This document shows positions 25,807 to 34,621 of a DNA stretch of 64,000 bases, one piece after another. How positions within the stretch are numbered: position 1 is the stretch's first letter; every line of letters starts with the position of its first letter. The stretch lies in the NCBI GenBank assembly GCA_947501555.1, contig CANMWG010000002.1, positions 630,224-694,223 of the forward strand, given 5' to 3'. A model generated the notes under the pieces. The model did no database searches. It was not told where the DNA came from and was given only the letters and a program-made list of their open reading frames with translations. This DNA is from an uncultured Paracoccaceae bacterium. GTDB lineage: Bacteria > Pseudomonadota > Alphaproteobacteria > Rhodobacterales > Rhodobacteraceae. Made by a program: the position numbers and the translations under genes.

Positions 25807-26682
25807 ATGAGTAAACGTAAGGGATTGATATTGGCTGGTGGGACCGGATCACGGCTTTGGCCGATAACCCAAGGCCTGTCCAAGCAGTTGATGCCGATCT
25901 ACGATAAGCCGATGATCTACTATCCGCTGTCGGTATTGATGCTGACAGGTATTCGCGAGATAGGGATCATCACGACACCGCAAGATCAGGCACAGTTCCA
26001 AAACCTGCTTGGCGATGGGTCACAATGGGGCATCCAGATCACTTGGCTGGTCCAATCAAGCCCAGATGGGCTGGCGCAAGCTTATCTGATTGCAGAAGAA
26101 TTTCTGGACGGCGGCCCATCAGCAATGATCTTGGGCGATAACATCTTTTTCGGACATGGGTTGCCGGAACTCTTGGCAAGCGCTGATTGTCAAGACAGCG
26201 GCGCAACCGTCTTTGGGTACCGGGTCGCGGACCCCGAGCGCTATGGCGTCGTGGGAATGGACAGCAATCAGCGCGTAACCGAAATTGTCGAGAAACCCGA
26301 CGTACCGCCATCGAACTTTGCAGTGACCGGTCTCTATTTTCTAGACGGCAGTGCACCAGATCGCGCCCGCACTATTCAGCCCAGCGCCCGTGGCGAGCTT
26401 GAGATTGTCACGCTTCTGGAAAGCTATTTATCCGAGGGTGCGCTGCGTGTTGAACAAATGGGGCGCGGCTATGCCTGGCTGGATACAGGCACGCATGGCA
26501 GCCTTCTTGACGCCAGCAATTTTGTGCGGACATTGCAAAGCAGGCAAGGGATGCAAACCGGATGCCCAGAAGAGATTGCATTCGGGGCTGGTTGGATTGA
26601 TGATGCGCAGTTGACCAAACTGGCAAAGCGCTACGCAAAAACCGAATATGGCGCATATTTGTTGGGCTTAATGACACCGTGA
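25807..26682 (+). CDS. rfbA: Glucose-1-phosphate thymidylyltransferase
   Basis: A 291-residue nucleotidyltransferase with the signature LAGGTGSRLWP (9-19), Lys26 in LSKQLMPIYDKP, and ILGDNIFFGHG for metal and sugar binding. It makes dTDP-glucose from glucose-1-phosphate and dTTP and is typically feedback-inhibited by dTDP-rhamnose. It completes the rhamnose set in the order C-B-D-A and overlaps the next gene by 4 bases (GTGA). Confidence 0.95.
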   Translation: MSKRKGLILAGGTGSRLWPITQGLSKQLMPIYDKPMIYYPLSVLMLTGIREIGIITTPQDQAQFQNLLGDGSQWGIQITWLVQSSPDGLAQAYLIAEEFLDGGPSAMILGDNIFFGHGLPELLASADCQDSGATVFGYRVADPERYGVVGMDSNQRVTEIVEKPDVPPSNFAVTGLYFLDGSAPDRARTIQPSARGELEIVTLLESYLSEGALRVEQMGRGYAWLDTGTHGSLLDASNFVRTLQSRQGMQTGCPEEIAFGAGWIDDAQLTKLAKRYAKTEYGAYLLGLMTP

Positions 26683-27854
26683 CTGGGATGACTGATCGTC
26701 CTTCATTTGATGTGACAGACAAGCGGTCAGTTGCGATTGTTGGCACCGGTTTCGTTGCTGACATGTATATGAAGTCGATCGCGCTCTATCCGAACGTCAA
26801 TATCGTTGGGGCTTATGACAAAGATGCCCCGCGTCTGAAAACCTTTTGTACCCATTGGTCTATCGAGGCCACTGCTTCGATCGCAGATCTGTTGCAGCTT
26901 TTGCCAGCTGACGGCTTGGTGCTTAACCTGACAAACCCCGAGGCCCATTTTGAGGTGTCACAAACCTGTCTCATGGCGGGCCACAATGTCTATTCTGAAA
27001 AGCCGCTGGCAATGGATATGACGCAGGCAAAGGCTTTGATGGATCTAGCTGTCGAAAAGGGTCTGCACATGGGTGCGGCCCCCTGCAGCTATCTTTCGCA
27101 ATCCGCCCAAACACTTTGGGCCGGGGCGCGCAGCGATCTGATCGGCAAGGTGCGCTTGGCCTATGCGGAAATTGACGACGGCTACGTCCGCCAGGCCCCC
27201 TACCAGGATTGGAAAAGCGAAACCGGTGCCCCCTGGCCTGCAGAGAACGAGTTTCAGGTTGGCTGCACGATGGAACATGCAGGCTATTACCTTAGCTGGT
27301 TGATCCAAATGTTTGGCCCTGTGCGCACGGTGGTAGCCGCATCCGCACAGCTGACGGGTGATGAACCTGCAGCGCATGACCTATCGATTGGCACCCTGTT
27401 TCACACATCCGGTGTTGTCACCCGGCTGACATGTTCGATCATCGCACCTCATAACCACGAAATTCGTATTGTCGGCGACAATGGCGTGCTTGAGATGGAC
27501 GAATGCTGGGACAACCTTGCCGCCGTGCGCTTTCGTAGGCGCGTCCGCATTCGGCGGCGCCTGCTCGAACTTCCGATGGCCCGAAAGTTGCGGCTTGGGC
27601 AGAAAGACAATCACCCCGTTCCCGCCAAGCGCGGGCCAGCAACGATGAACTTCTTTCTTGGCCCTGATCAGATGCTCACGGACATTGCTGCTGAAAATGA
27701 TCCGCTTCCAACGATGCAGATGGCCTTGCATGTGAACGAAGTGACCCTAGCCCTGCAAAATGCAGGTGAGCAGAGTGGCGCCATGCCTATGCAAACAACA
27801 TGCGCGCCACGGCAACCAGAACCTTGGGCGCAAAGCCTGAAAGGGGTTCAATGA
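26679..27854 (+). CDS. Gfo/Idh/MocA family oxidoreductase
   Basis: A 391-residue protein with an N-terminal Rossmann fold (VAIVGTGFVADMYMKS) and the family's EKP motif (YSEKPLAMDM) carrying the catalytic Lys. These enzymes oxidise or reduce sugars, including nucleotide sugars, with NAD(P). I take the GTG at 26679 because it overlaps the rfbA stop like the neighbouring junctions; ATG 26688 is an alternative. With the next gene (an epimerase-type protein) it forms the same pair of activities that is fused in one protein at 30971-33079. Confidence 0.85.
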   Translation: MTGMTDRPSFDVTDKRSVAIVGTGFVADMYMKSIALYPNVNIVGAYDKDAPRLKTFCTHWSIEATASIADLLQLLPADGLVLNLTNPEAHFEVSQTCLMAGHNVYSEKPLAMDMTQAKALMDLAVEKGLHMGAAPCSYLSQSAQTLWAGARSDLIGKVRLAYAEIDDGYVRQAPYQDWKSETGAPWPAENEFQVGCTMEHAGYYLSWLIQMFGPVRTVVAASAQLTGDEPAAHDLSIGTLFHTSGVVTRLTCSIIAPHNHEIRIVGDNGVLEMDECWDNLAAVRFRRRVRIRRRLLELPMARKLRLGQKDNHPVPAKRGPATMNFFLGPDQMLTDIAAENDPLPTMQMALHVNEVTLALQNAGEQSGAMPMQTTCAPRQPEPWAQSLKGVQ

Positions 27855-28810
27855 TGGAAAACCCTTTGACCATAGTCGTAACTGGGGCTGCAGGTTTCAT
27901 CGGGCGCGCGGTTGTGGCCGCTGCACGGGCCCAAGGCCATACTGTGCGCGCACTCGTACGGCGGGCCGAATCGGCCCTGCCAGAATGGGATGAGGGCGTG
28001 ATCCCAGTTGTTGCCGACCTCTTGTCCGGCAGTGACCTAACGGATGCGTTGTCGGGTGCAGATGTCGTCATTCATCTCGCCGCCAAAATCTCTGGCGATG
28101 CTGAAGATCAACGTAAGAACACCGTTGACGCGACCGAGGCCCTCTGCGCGGCGATGGTCGACCTGCCCAAAGCGCCAAGGCTTGTTCTGATCAGTTCAAT
28201 CGCGGTTTATGCCCATGATGCGGTGGCCGAGCACGGCACGATTGACGAAAACGCAGCCTTAGAAACCAAGCCAGAAGCCCGCGACATCTATTGCCAGATC
28301 AAACTGGCGCAAGAGGATATCGCGCGGCGGTTCCAAACGTCACACGCTTTACCGCTTACAATCCTGCGCCCGGGTGCCGTCTTTGGCCCCGGCAATGTCT
28401 GGAACGCGCATATGGGGATTAACGCGGGCCCCGTCTTGGTACAGTTCACGCGGGCAGGCCAGCTGCCAGTGATATATGTCAAAAATTGCGCTCAGATGAT
28501 CCTGAAAGCCTGCGCAACGCAGGTCGACGGCCCCATCAACTTAATCGATGCAAATCCGCCTGATCGTGCAGGGTATCTACATGCTCTGGGGTCAGGAAAA
28601 CCCGCCATTGTTCTGCCCTGGCGGGCCATGGCATTTATAGGGGCCATGTTGCCCATCGCCGCCAAACCCGGACTTTTGCATCCCGCTATTTTGCAGGCCC
28701 GCATGATGCCTGTGAACTACAGCACGACGGCCGCAGAGGCGTTGATGGACCGTGAGGACCTGGTCAGCTTCAAAGAAGCCATGCGCATATCCTGCGAGGA
28801 AAGTTCATGA
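27851..28810 (+). CDS. NAD-dependent epimerase/dehydratase family protein
   Basis: A 319-residue extended short-chain dehydrogenase with VVTGAAGFIGRAVV at the N-terminus and a Tyr/Lys pair in YCQIKLAQED. It likely modifies a nucleotide sugar or an attached sugar. The ATG at 27851 (a second ATG follows at once) has AAGGGG 6 bases upstream and overlaps the preceding stop. It overlaps the next gene by 4 bases. The substrate is not readable from sequence. Confidence 0.83.
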   Translation: MMENPLTIVVTGAAGFIGRAVVAAARAQGHTVRALVRRAESALPEWDEGVIPVVADLLSGSDLTDALSGADVVIHLAAKISGDAEDQRKNTVDATEALCAAMVDLPKAPRLVLISSIAVYAHDAVAEHGTIDENAALETKPEARDIYCQIKLAQEDIARRFQTSHALPLTILRPGAVFGPGNVWNAHMGINAGPVLVQFTRAGQLPVIYVKNCAQMILKACATQVDGPINLIDANPPDRAGYLHALGSGKPAIVLPWRAMAFIGAMLPIAAKPGLLHPAILQARMMPVNYSTTAAEALMDREDLVSFKEAMRISCEESS

Positions 28811-30021
28811 AAATTGCGTATCTGACCGGCGAATACCCAAGGGCAACCGACACATTCATCCTGCGCGAGGTGCAAGGGCTACGCAAACTGGGCCTTGACG
28901 TGATCACTTGCTCGATCCGCACGACGCCACCCTCCCATCACGTCGGTCCGGAACAAAAGTCCGAAGCAGCCGCGACGTTCAAGGTTCTAGCGGCCGCGAA
29001 GCGCCCTGGAACGCTGATCCGGGCACACATACGCGCATTAAAGCGCCCCGGCCCCTATTTTCGGGCCCTGCGGCTGGCGATGCGGACCTCACCGCCAGGG
29101 CTGCGCAACCGTCTTTACCAACTCTTCTATTTTCTCGAAGCGGCGGTTCTGGCAGATCACTTGCGCGAAAATGCTGTCGATCATCTGCACAACCACATCG
29201 CCAACTCGAGCTGTACAGTGGCGATGCTAATGTCAGAAATGTCCGGCATTCCCTACAGTTTTACTATGCATGGGCCGGATATCTTCTTTGAACCGCATCA
29301 CTGGCGGTTGGATGCAAAGATCGAGACAGCGACTTTCGTATCCTGCATCAGTGACTTCTGTCGCTCGCAAGGCATGCTATTCTCCCAGCCAGAGCATTGG
29401 GACAAACTGCACATCATCCATTGCGGGGTGGAGCCTGAACGCTACGCACCCGGCACCCGCCCCGAACGTCCGACATTGCTGTTTGTCGGCAGGTTGGCGG
29501 CGGTCAAAGGCGTGCCCGTTCTGTTCGACGCCCTGACATCCGTTGTCCAAAAGCACCCGGATGTCTTGTTGCGTCTGGTGGGGGACGGGCCGGAACGCCC
29601 CGCGCTTGAACGGCGCACTAAGCAAATGGGCCTGCAGGATCACGTCGAATTCTGCGGCTACAAATCCCAATCCGAGGTCGCCGAAGCGCTTTCAGGCACA
29701 GATATCTTCGTGCTGCCCAGCTTTGCCGAAGGTGTCCCCGTTGTGCTGATGGAGGCAATGGCGTCGCAAGTCCCGGTGGTCACCAGTATGGTGGCAGGAG
29801 TGCCAGAGCTTGTCGAAGATGGGGTCAGCGGGCTGCTTTTGCCACCCGGCGCAGTGGCGCCTATGGTCGCGGCATTGAACAAGCTCCTAGATGATCCCGC
29901 TTTGCGTGCCGACATGGGGCAGGCAGGTCAGGCAAAAGTCGCACGTGATTTTGTATCGACCGTTGAGGCTGAAAAGCTGATGCAGGTCTTTCAAAAATAC
30001 GGAGGCGATCGTTCGCCATGA
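28807..30021 (+). CDS. Glycosyltransferase family 4
   Basis: A 404-residue GT-B glycosyltransferase. The N-terminal half starts IAYLTGEYPRATDTFILREV, as in colanic-acid-type GT4 enzymes. The nucleotide-sugar half has LLFVGRLAAVKGVPVL, the EX7E-like block PSFAEGVPVVLMEAMA, and GLLLPPG. It should transfer a sugar to a lipid-linked or polyketide acceptor on the inner face of the membrane. Overlaps of 4 bases on both sides place it firmly in the rfb operon. Confidence 0.9.
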   Translation: MKIAYLTGEYPRATDTFILREVQGLRKLGLDVITCSIRTTPPSHHVGPEQKSEAAATFKVLAAAKRPGTLIRAHIRALKRPGPYFRALRLAMRTSPPGLRNRLYQLFYFLEAAVLADHLRENAVDHLHNHIANSSCTVAMLMSEMSGIPYSFTMHGPDIFFEPHHWRLDAKIETATFVSCISDFCRSQGMLFSQPEHWDKLHIIHCGVEPERYAPGTRPERPTLLFVGRLAAVKGVPVLFDALTSVVQKHPDVLLRLVGDGPERPALERRTKQMGLQDHVEFCGYKSQSEVAEALSGTDIFVLPSFAEGVPVVLMEAMASQVPVVTSMVAGVPELVEDGVSGLLLPPGAVAPMVAALNKLLDDPALRADMGQAGQAKVARDFVSTVEAEKLMQVFQKYGGDRSP

Positions 30022-30974
30022 CCGATGTCGCCGCTGTTGTGATTGGCCGAAACGAAGGCGCGCGGCTTGTGGCCTGCTTGGCATCGCTGAAAGATGTCGT
30101 GCCGCGTGTCGTCTATGTGGACAGCGGATCAACCGATGGCAGTTTGCAGGTTGCGCGTGAGGCTGGGGCGCAAGTGGTCGAACTTGATCTCAGCATTCCG
30201 TTTACAGCGGCACGGGCGCGGAACGCAGGCTTTGACGCCCTCGACCCGAAGCCGGAATTTGTTCAATTCATCGATGGCGATTGCATGATTGAGCCCGCTT
30301 GGATTGCCAAGGGTGCGCAAGCACTCACTGAGCACAAAGACATCGGTATTGTCACCGGCTGGCGATCCGAGATTTACCCTGATGCCAGTGTCTACAATGG
30401 CTTGACAGACTTTGAATGGCACCGGCCCGCCGGAGATATCGAAGCTTGCGGTGGTGATATGATGGTACGTTCCGCCGTGTTTGAGGCCACCAAAGGCTTT
30501 AACCCGCATGTGATCGCTGCCGAAGACGATGAATTCTGCACCCGCGTCCGGAAAGCCGGCTGGCGGGTACATCGACTGCCCGAAGCCATGACCTTGCATG
30601 ACGCAGATATGATGCGTTTTGGGCAATGGTGGCAACGCGCGGTGCGGACCGGTCATGGGTTTGCGCAAGTCGGGGCAATACACCCTGAATACTTCGTCCG
30701 AGCCCGGCAAAGGGTCTGGGTTTACGGCGCAATCCTACCCATTCTCGCAGTGATTTTCTTATCCCCCTGGTCAGTACTAGCCGTTCTAGGGGTTTATGCG
30801 GTATCATACATCCGCACGGCACGCGGCTTGATCGCGGCTGGCCTCGCCCCGCGTAAGGCGTGGCATCAATCTATTTTATTAACCTTGTCCAAATTCCCTA
30901 ATTTTGTCGGACTTTTAACCTACCACTGGCGTGTGCTGCGCAACAGCGACATGGCGATTATTGAGTATAAGTGA
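30018..30974 (+). CDS. Glycosyltransferase family 2, membrane-associated
   Basis: A 318-residue GT-A glycosyltransferase. It has VVIGRNEGARLVACLASL at the start, VDSGSTDGS, and FIDGDCM as the DXD-type metal site, then EDDEFCTRVRKAGW. The C-terminal part holds hydrophobic stretches (GAILPILAVIFL and VLAVLGVYAVSYI) that likely anchor it in the membrane. The donor is plausibly a dTDP-sugar from the upstream genes. Confidence 0.9.
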   Translation: MTDVAAVVIGRNEGARLVACLASLKDVVPRVVYVDSGSTDGSLQVAREAGAQVVELDLSIPFTAARARNAGFDALDPKPEFVQFIDGDCMIEPAWIAKGAQALTEHKDIGIVTGWRSEIYPDASVYNGLTDFEWHRPAGDIEACGGDMMVRSAVFEATKGFNPHVIAAEDDEFCTRVRKAGWRVHRLPEAMTLHDADMMRFGQWWQRAVRTGHGFAQVGAIHPEYFVRARQRVWVYGAILPILAVIFLSPWSVLAVLGVYAVSYIRTARGLIAAGLAPRKAWHQSILLTLSKFPNFVGLLTYHWRVLRNSDMAIIEYK

Positions 30975-33079
30975 GAATGAATATGTCAAAGAAACCTTTG
31001 CGCGCCGGGATTGTCGGCGCTGGCTTTATTGCAACCTGGCACGCCAATACAATCAAGACCCTACCGGGTGTCGAACTTGCTGCCGTCTGCGATATGTCGG
31101 CAGGCGCGGCAGAGGCTTTGGCCGCTGGCTTTGGCGCTGCGCCTTATAATGACCTGGACGATATGATCGCCCGCGCAGACCTTGACGCGATCCACATCCT
31201 GACCCCACCCGACAGCCACTGCGACATCGCCGTTAAATGCGCGAAAGCCGGTCTGCATTGCTTTGTGGAAAAGCCGGTTGGGGTGTCCGCTACGGAAACG
31301 GCCAAGATGGTAGAGGCTGGCAGATCAGCCGACCGGTTGATGGCCGCAGGACACAACTTTTTGGGGATGCCGGGGTATGCGCGGCTGAAGGCTGCGGCAG
31401 ACTCAGGCGATCTTGGCCGCATCTCTATGGCAGAAATCAACTGGTGCTTTCCATTGCCGCCCTTGCGGTCGGGCCCATTTGGCCTTTGGCTTTTGCGGGA
31501 ACCCCGCAACCTGTTGTTGGAATTGGGACCACATCTATTTGCCTTTGCAAATGATCTCTTTGGACCCGTCGCAATATCGCATTTGGAACTCAGCAAGCCG
31601 ATCACATTGCCGGGCAATGAGGTCCGCAACCAGTGCTGGCGCATCCTGGCCCGCGCGGGTGATATGGACCTGATTTTCAACATATCACTGGTGGAAACCG
31701 TCGATGAACGCAGCGTCGTGCTGCGCGGATCAACCGGGCAGGCCCGGTTTGACTACGCGGCAGACACGCTTGTGATCAGAAAAGAGAATACAGCTGATCT
31801 TGTGGTCAATCCGTTGCGCGCACAGCTGTCACAAAGTTGGCAACATCTGCGCGAAGGGGGCGTCAATTTTGTGCGTCAGGTCGTGTCATTGAACCGCAAA
31901 TCACCCTACGGCCTCAGCTTTGCAGGGGCGATTGGCAGTTTCTACGACAGCGTCAACCAAAGCAAACCCCTTGATCCAAAATACGATATGCAAACCGCGC
32001 AAATCGTGATGCAAAGCATCGATGACGCGCTGAAGCTGCTGCCCAAACAGACCGTGCCCGCCAAACCAAAGGGCAAGCCAAGGCCCACTGTGATGGTCAT
32101 CGGCGGCACCGGATTTATCGGGCGGGCGCTGACACGTGATCTGGTCAAACGCGGCCACGATGTACGCGTTCTCAGCCGCGGCAAAACCGGGCCATTCGCC
32201 GATATCGCCAATCATGTGGAAACCGTGCCTGTCTCAATGCGCGATGTGGCGGGGCTGACCGAAGCGATGAAGGGGATCGATACGGTCTTCAACCTTGCAA
32301 AATCGATGGACAAGACATGGGACGACGCGCTGATCAATGACGTGGGCGTTAGTGTGGGCGTGGCCGAGGCAGCACTTGCCGCAGGCGTCCGCCGGTTGAT
32401 CTATACGGGCACGATCGCATCCTACGACATGTCGCGTCCAATCGGTAAGATCACCGAAGACACCGGATATGCCGATGACATGAGCGACCGGAACATCTAT
32501 GCCCGCTCCAAAGCGGAATGCGAAAAGCAGCTTTTGCAGATGCACAAAGACCGTGACCTGCCTTTGGTCATCGCGCGTCCGGGCATCGTTGTGGGCGAAG
32601 GCGGGCCGCTGCAACACTGGGGCATTGGCAGGTGGCATGGTGCCGGAGCGGTCCGCATTTGGGGGCATGGCCAGAACATCCTGCCCTTTGTCTTGATCGA
32701 CGATCTGACCGACGGGCTGATCCGGATGATGACCCAAGACGGGATTGAGGGGCAGTCCTACAATCTGGTCGGTGATGGGCTGATGTCTGGTCAAGACTAC
32801 TTTGCGGCGATCCATGACCGGATGGGCGCAAAGCTGAATGTCTCGTCAAGCTGGCTGCATGTGCTGTTTGCCGCGGATGCTGTGAAACACGTGATGAAAG
32901 TCCACTTTCTGCGGCGCAAAGGCCTGACACGCGCTTCATTGAAAGACTGGCAATCGCGGGCGCATTTCACGCCATTCGACAATACCAAGCCCAAGTCTGA
33001 CCTTGGTTGGACACCCGAAACCGACCGGCAAAAGCTGATCGAAGGCGCGATAACGCAGGCCAATTTATTCGGGTTCTAA
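30971..33079 (+). CDS. Fused Gfo/Idh/MocA oxidoreductase and NAD-dependent epimerase/dehydratase
   Basis: A 702-residue two-domain protein. Residues about 8-360 are a Gfo/Idh/MocA oxidoreductase (AGIVGAGFIATWH, then the catalytic FVEKPVGVS). Residues about 372-702 are an extended short-chain dehydrogenase (VMVIGGTGFIGRALTRDL, with YARSKAECE as the Tyr/Lys motif). A basic linker KPKGKPRP joins them. The reading frame is unbroken, so this is a real fusion. The same two families are encoded separately at 26679-28810. Three starts are possible: GTG 30971 (4-base overlap with the gene before), ATG 30977 and ATG 30983 (a GAGA 8 bases ahead). The stop overlaps that of the convergent SGNH gene. Confidence 0.87.
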   Translation: MRMNMSKKPLRAGIVGAGFIATWHANTIKTLPGVELAAVCDMSAGAAEALAAGFGAAPYNDLDDMIARADLDAIHILTPPDSHCDIAVKCAKAGLHCFVEKPVGVSATETAKMVEAGRSADRLMAAGHNFLGMPGYARLKAAADSGDLGRISMAEINWCFPLPPLRSGPFGLWLLREPRNLLLELGPHLFAFANDLFGPVAISHLELSKPITLPGNEVRNQCWRILARAGDMDLIFNISLVETVDERSVVLRGSTGQARFDYAADTLVIRKENTADLVVNPLRAQLSQSWQHLREGGVNFVRQVVSLNRKSPYGLSFAGAIGSFYDSVNQSKPLDPKYDMQTAQIVMQSIDDALKLLPKQTVPAKPKGKPRPTVMVIGGTGFIGRALTRDLVKRGHDVRVLSRGKTGPFADIANHVETVPVSMRDVAGLTEAMKGIDTVFNLAKSMDKTWDDALINDVGVSVGVAEAALAAGVRRLIYTGTIASYDMSRPIGKITEDTGYADDMSDRNIYARSKAECEKQLLQMHKDRDLPLVIARPGIVVGEGGPLQHWGIGRWHGAGAVRIWGHGQNILPFVLIDDLTDGLIRMMTQDGIEGQSYNLVGDGLMSGQDYFAAIHDRMGAKLNVSSSWLHVLFAADAVKHVMKVHFLRRKGLTRASLKDWQSRAHFTPFDNTKPKSDLGWTPETDRQKLIEGAITQANLFGF

Positions 33080-34008
33080 CCCTGGGACGGAACACCGGTG
33101 CGCGGCAGTGACGTGACAACATCCCAAACGATGGTCTGCATCATCAACGCAGCCTCTGGGCCCACGTCATCCGCGGCGCTGCCGTCTGCACGCAAAAGCT
33201 GATGCGGCAGTCCAACAGGGCTTTGCTGATACAGCACCGCATAATGCGTCAAGGCGATCAGGTAGGCGCCATAGTCGTTAAAATGGATATTGTCCGAAAA
33301 CAGGTCCGCGTGGCCCGTCAGCGGACCAACGGGCCCGTCGCGTTCCAGCGCATCGGCAATGGCGGCCATAACCTGTCCACCGGGGATCAGATAGATGGGC
33401 TGCGGCGCGTCCTGCATGGCAAGCGCAGGGCGCATGATCTGACCTTCCCAATACATGCCTAAATCGCGATCAAGCCGCATGCGCCAGCCGTCTTCGTGGT
33501 CCAGCTCGTGCCATGTCTCATAGAAATAGACGGGCATACCAGCCGCTTGCGCCTTATCGACCCAATTGTGCAGCATTCTGGGGCTATCGAAATATTGGAT
33601 GGCAGCCGTAATCTCGACCATCTCGGTCAACACCAGCGTGTCAAAGGCACCAGACCCCACCGCGTCATGGGCATCGCGGTATTTATCATGTGCGTTCTCT
33701 TGTTCGAACCCGTTGATCGGCACATCCGGATCCCAATGGGATTGCAAGGTCGCCCCCCAACCCAACTGGCTTGCGTAGTCATGGCCATCGCCCGCCAGCT
33801 GCGCCAACATTGCTGGCATATCGCGCCCAACAAGGCTGTGACCGATGTGAAAAACTTGTCGAGAGCCGGAGTGTCGCGGGGCAGGCGACGCATAGAGCGC
33901 CTCAAAACTCTCAACATCCAACGGACCTGGATCGCGGGCATAAAGCCCGACAGCGGCAAGGGCCGCGACCACAGGGGCGAGCACAAACAAAAGAATACGT
34001 TTAACCAT
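33076..34008 (-). CDS. Membrane-anchored SGNH-hydrolase-like protein B
   Basis: A 310-residue protein with an N-terminal hydrophobic segment (VKRILLFVLAPVVAALAAV) that is a signal or anchor. HIGHSLVGRDMP resembles the Ser block of SGNH hydrolases and SDNIHFNDYGAYLIALTHYAVLY the Asp/His block. These blocks, and the spacing of about 200 residues between them, match the protein at 22195-23055, so the two are distant paralogues. ATG 34008 overlaps the phosphopantetheinyl transferase stop; the frame's earlier TTG at 34014 is unlikely. It is the last gene of the PKS/NRPS operon. A role in acylation or deacylation of the product is inferred. Confidence 0.68.
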   Translation of the reverse strand: MVKRILLFVLAPVVAALAAVGLYARDPGPLDVESFEALYASPAPRHSGSRQVFHIGHSLVGRDMPAMLAQLAGDGHDYASQLGWGATLQSHWDPDVPINGFEQENAHDKYRDAHDAVGSGAFDTLVLTEMVEITAAIQYFDSPRMLHNWVDKAQAAGMPVYFYETWHELDHEDGWRMRLDRDLGMYWEGQIMRPALAMQDAPQPIYLIPGGQVMAAIADALERDGPVGPLTGHADLFSDNIHFNDYGAYLIALTHYAVLYQQSPVGLPHQLLRADGSAADDVGPEAALMMQTIVWDVVTSLPRTGVPSQG

Positions 34009-34621
34009 GGGCAACAGATAGGATCAGACCATCGTGGATCAAGATCGCGCCTTTTAGCTGTGGATGGGTTGTCGCCGTAAACTGTCCGTCATGCAGATCG
34101 AGGGTCACAGCATCAAACCCAATAACCTGCCCTGTCAGCGGATATTGCGCCTTATAGACAGCCTCTTTTGCGCTAAACACCTGCTTGGCAGCAAGGCCCG
34201 GATCAGATTGCCGGGCAACCCATTCCCGTTCAGGCGGTGTGCAAATGACATCAATAAGATCGGCATCCAACGGGGTCGCACGCTCAACATCGATCCCCAC
34301 CGTGCGGTCGTCGTCGGAATGCGCAACAATGGCGATACAGCACGTGTCACTATGGGCGATGGACCCGACTATAGGGCTGGGCCAAACCGGTGCGCGGTCC
34401 GAACCTTGCAAGATGGCAGCCGGGGTAAGCCCAAGCTCAGCCATCGCGGCCCGAGCAGCGCGGCGACCTGCCGCAAATTCACGGTGTCTCTTCGGGACAG
34501 CCCGCGTCATTGATGCGGCCTCCTCTGGCCACAAACCCACGGGCTCTGCCTGCGGGTCTGAAATGCCGATGCCCACCTTGAAACCCAGCACGGCGCGCAA
34601 GGCGGTAAGGACATGATCCAT
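34001..34621 (-). CDS. 4'-Phosphopantetheinyl transferase
   Basis: A 206-residue Sfp/EntD-type transferase. REFAAGRRAAR (47-57) and GSIAHS (86-91) belong to the family, GIDVE (109-113) holds the magnesium-binding Asp and Glu, and FSAKEAVYK (149-157) holds the remaining catalytic residues. It attaches the phosphopantetheine arm to carrier domains. Its ATG overlaps the NRPS stop by one base (TAATG), so it almost surely activates the carrier domains of the adjacent NRPS (Ser1428) and PKS (Ser1809). Confidence 0.93.
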   Translation of the reverse strand: MDHVLTALRAVLGFKVGIGISDPQAEPVGLWPEEAASMTRAVPKRHREFAAGRRAARAAMAELGLTPAAILQGSDRAPVWPSPIVGSIAHSDTCCIAIVAHSDDDRTVGIDVERATPLDADLIDVICTPPEREWVARQSDPGLAAKQVFSAKEAVYKAQYPLTGQVIGFDAVTLDLHDGQFTATTHPQLKGAILIHDGLILSVAHG

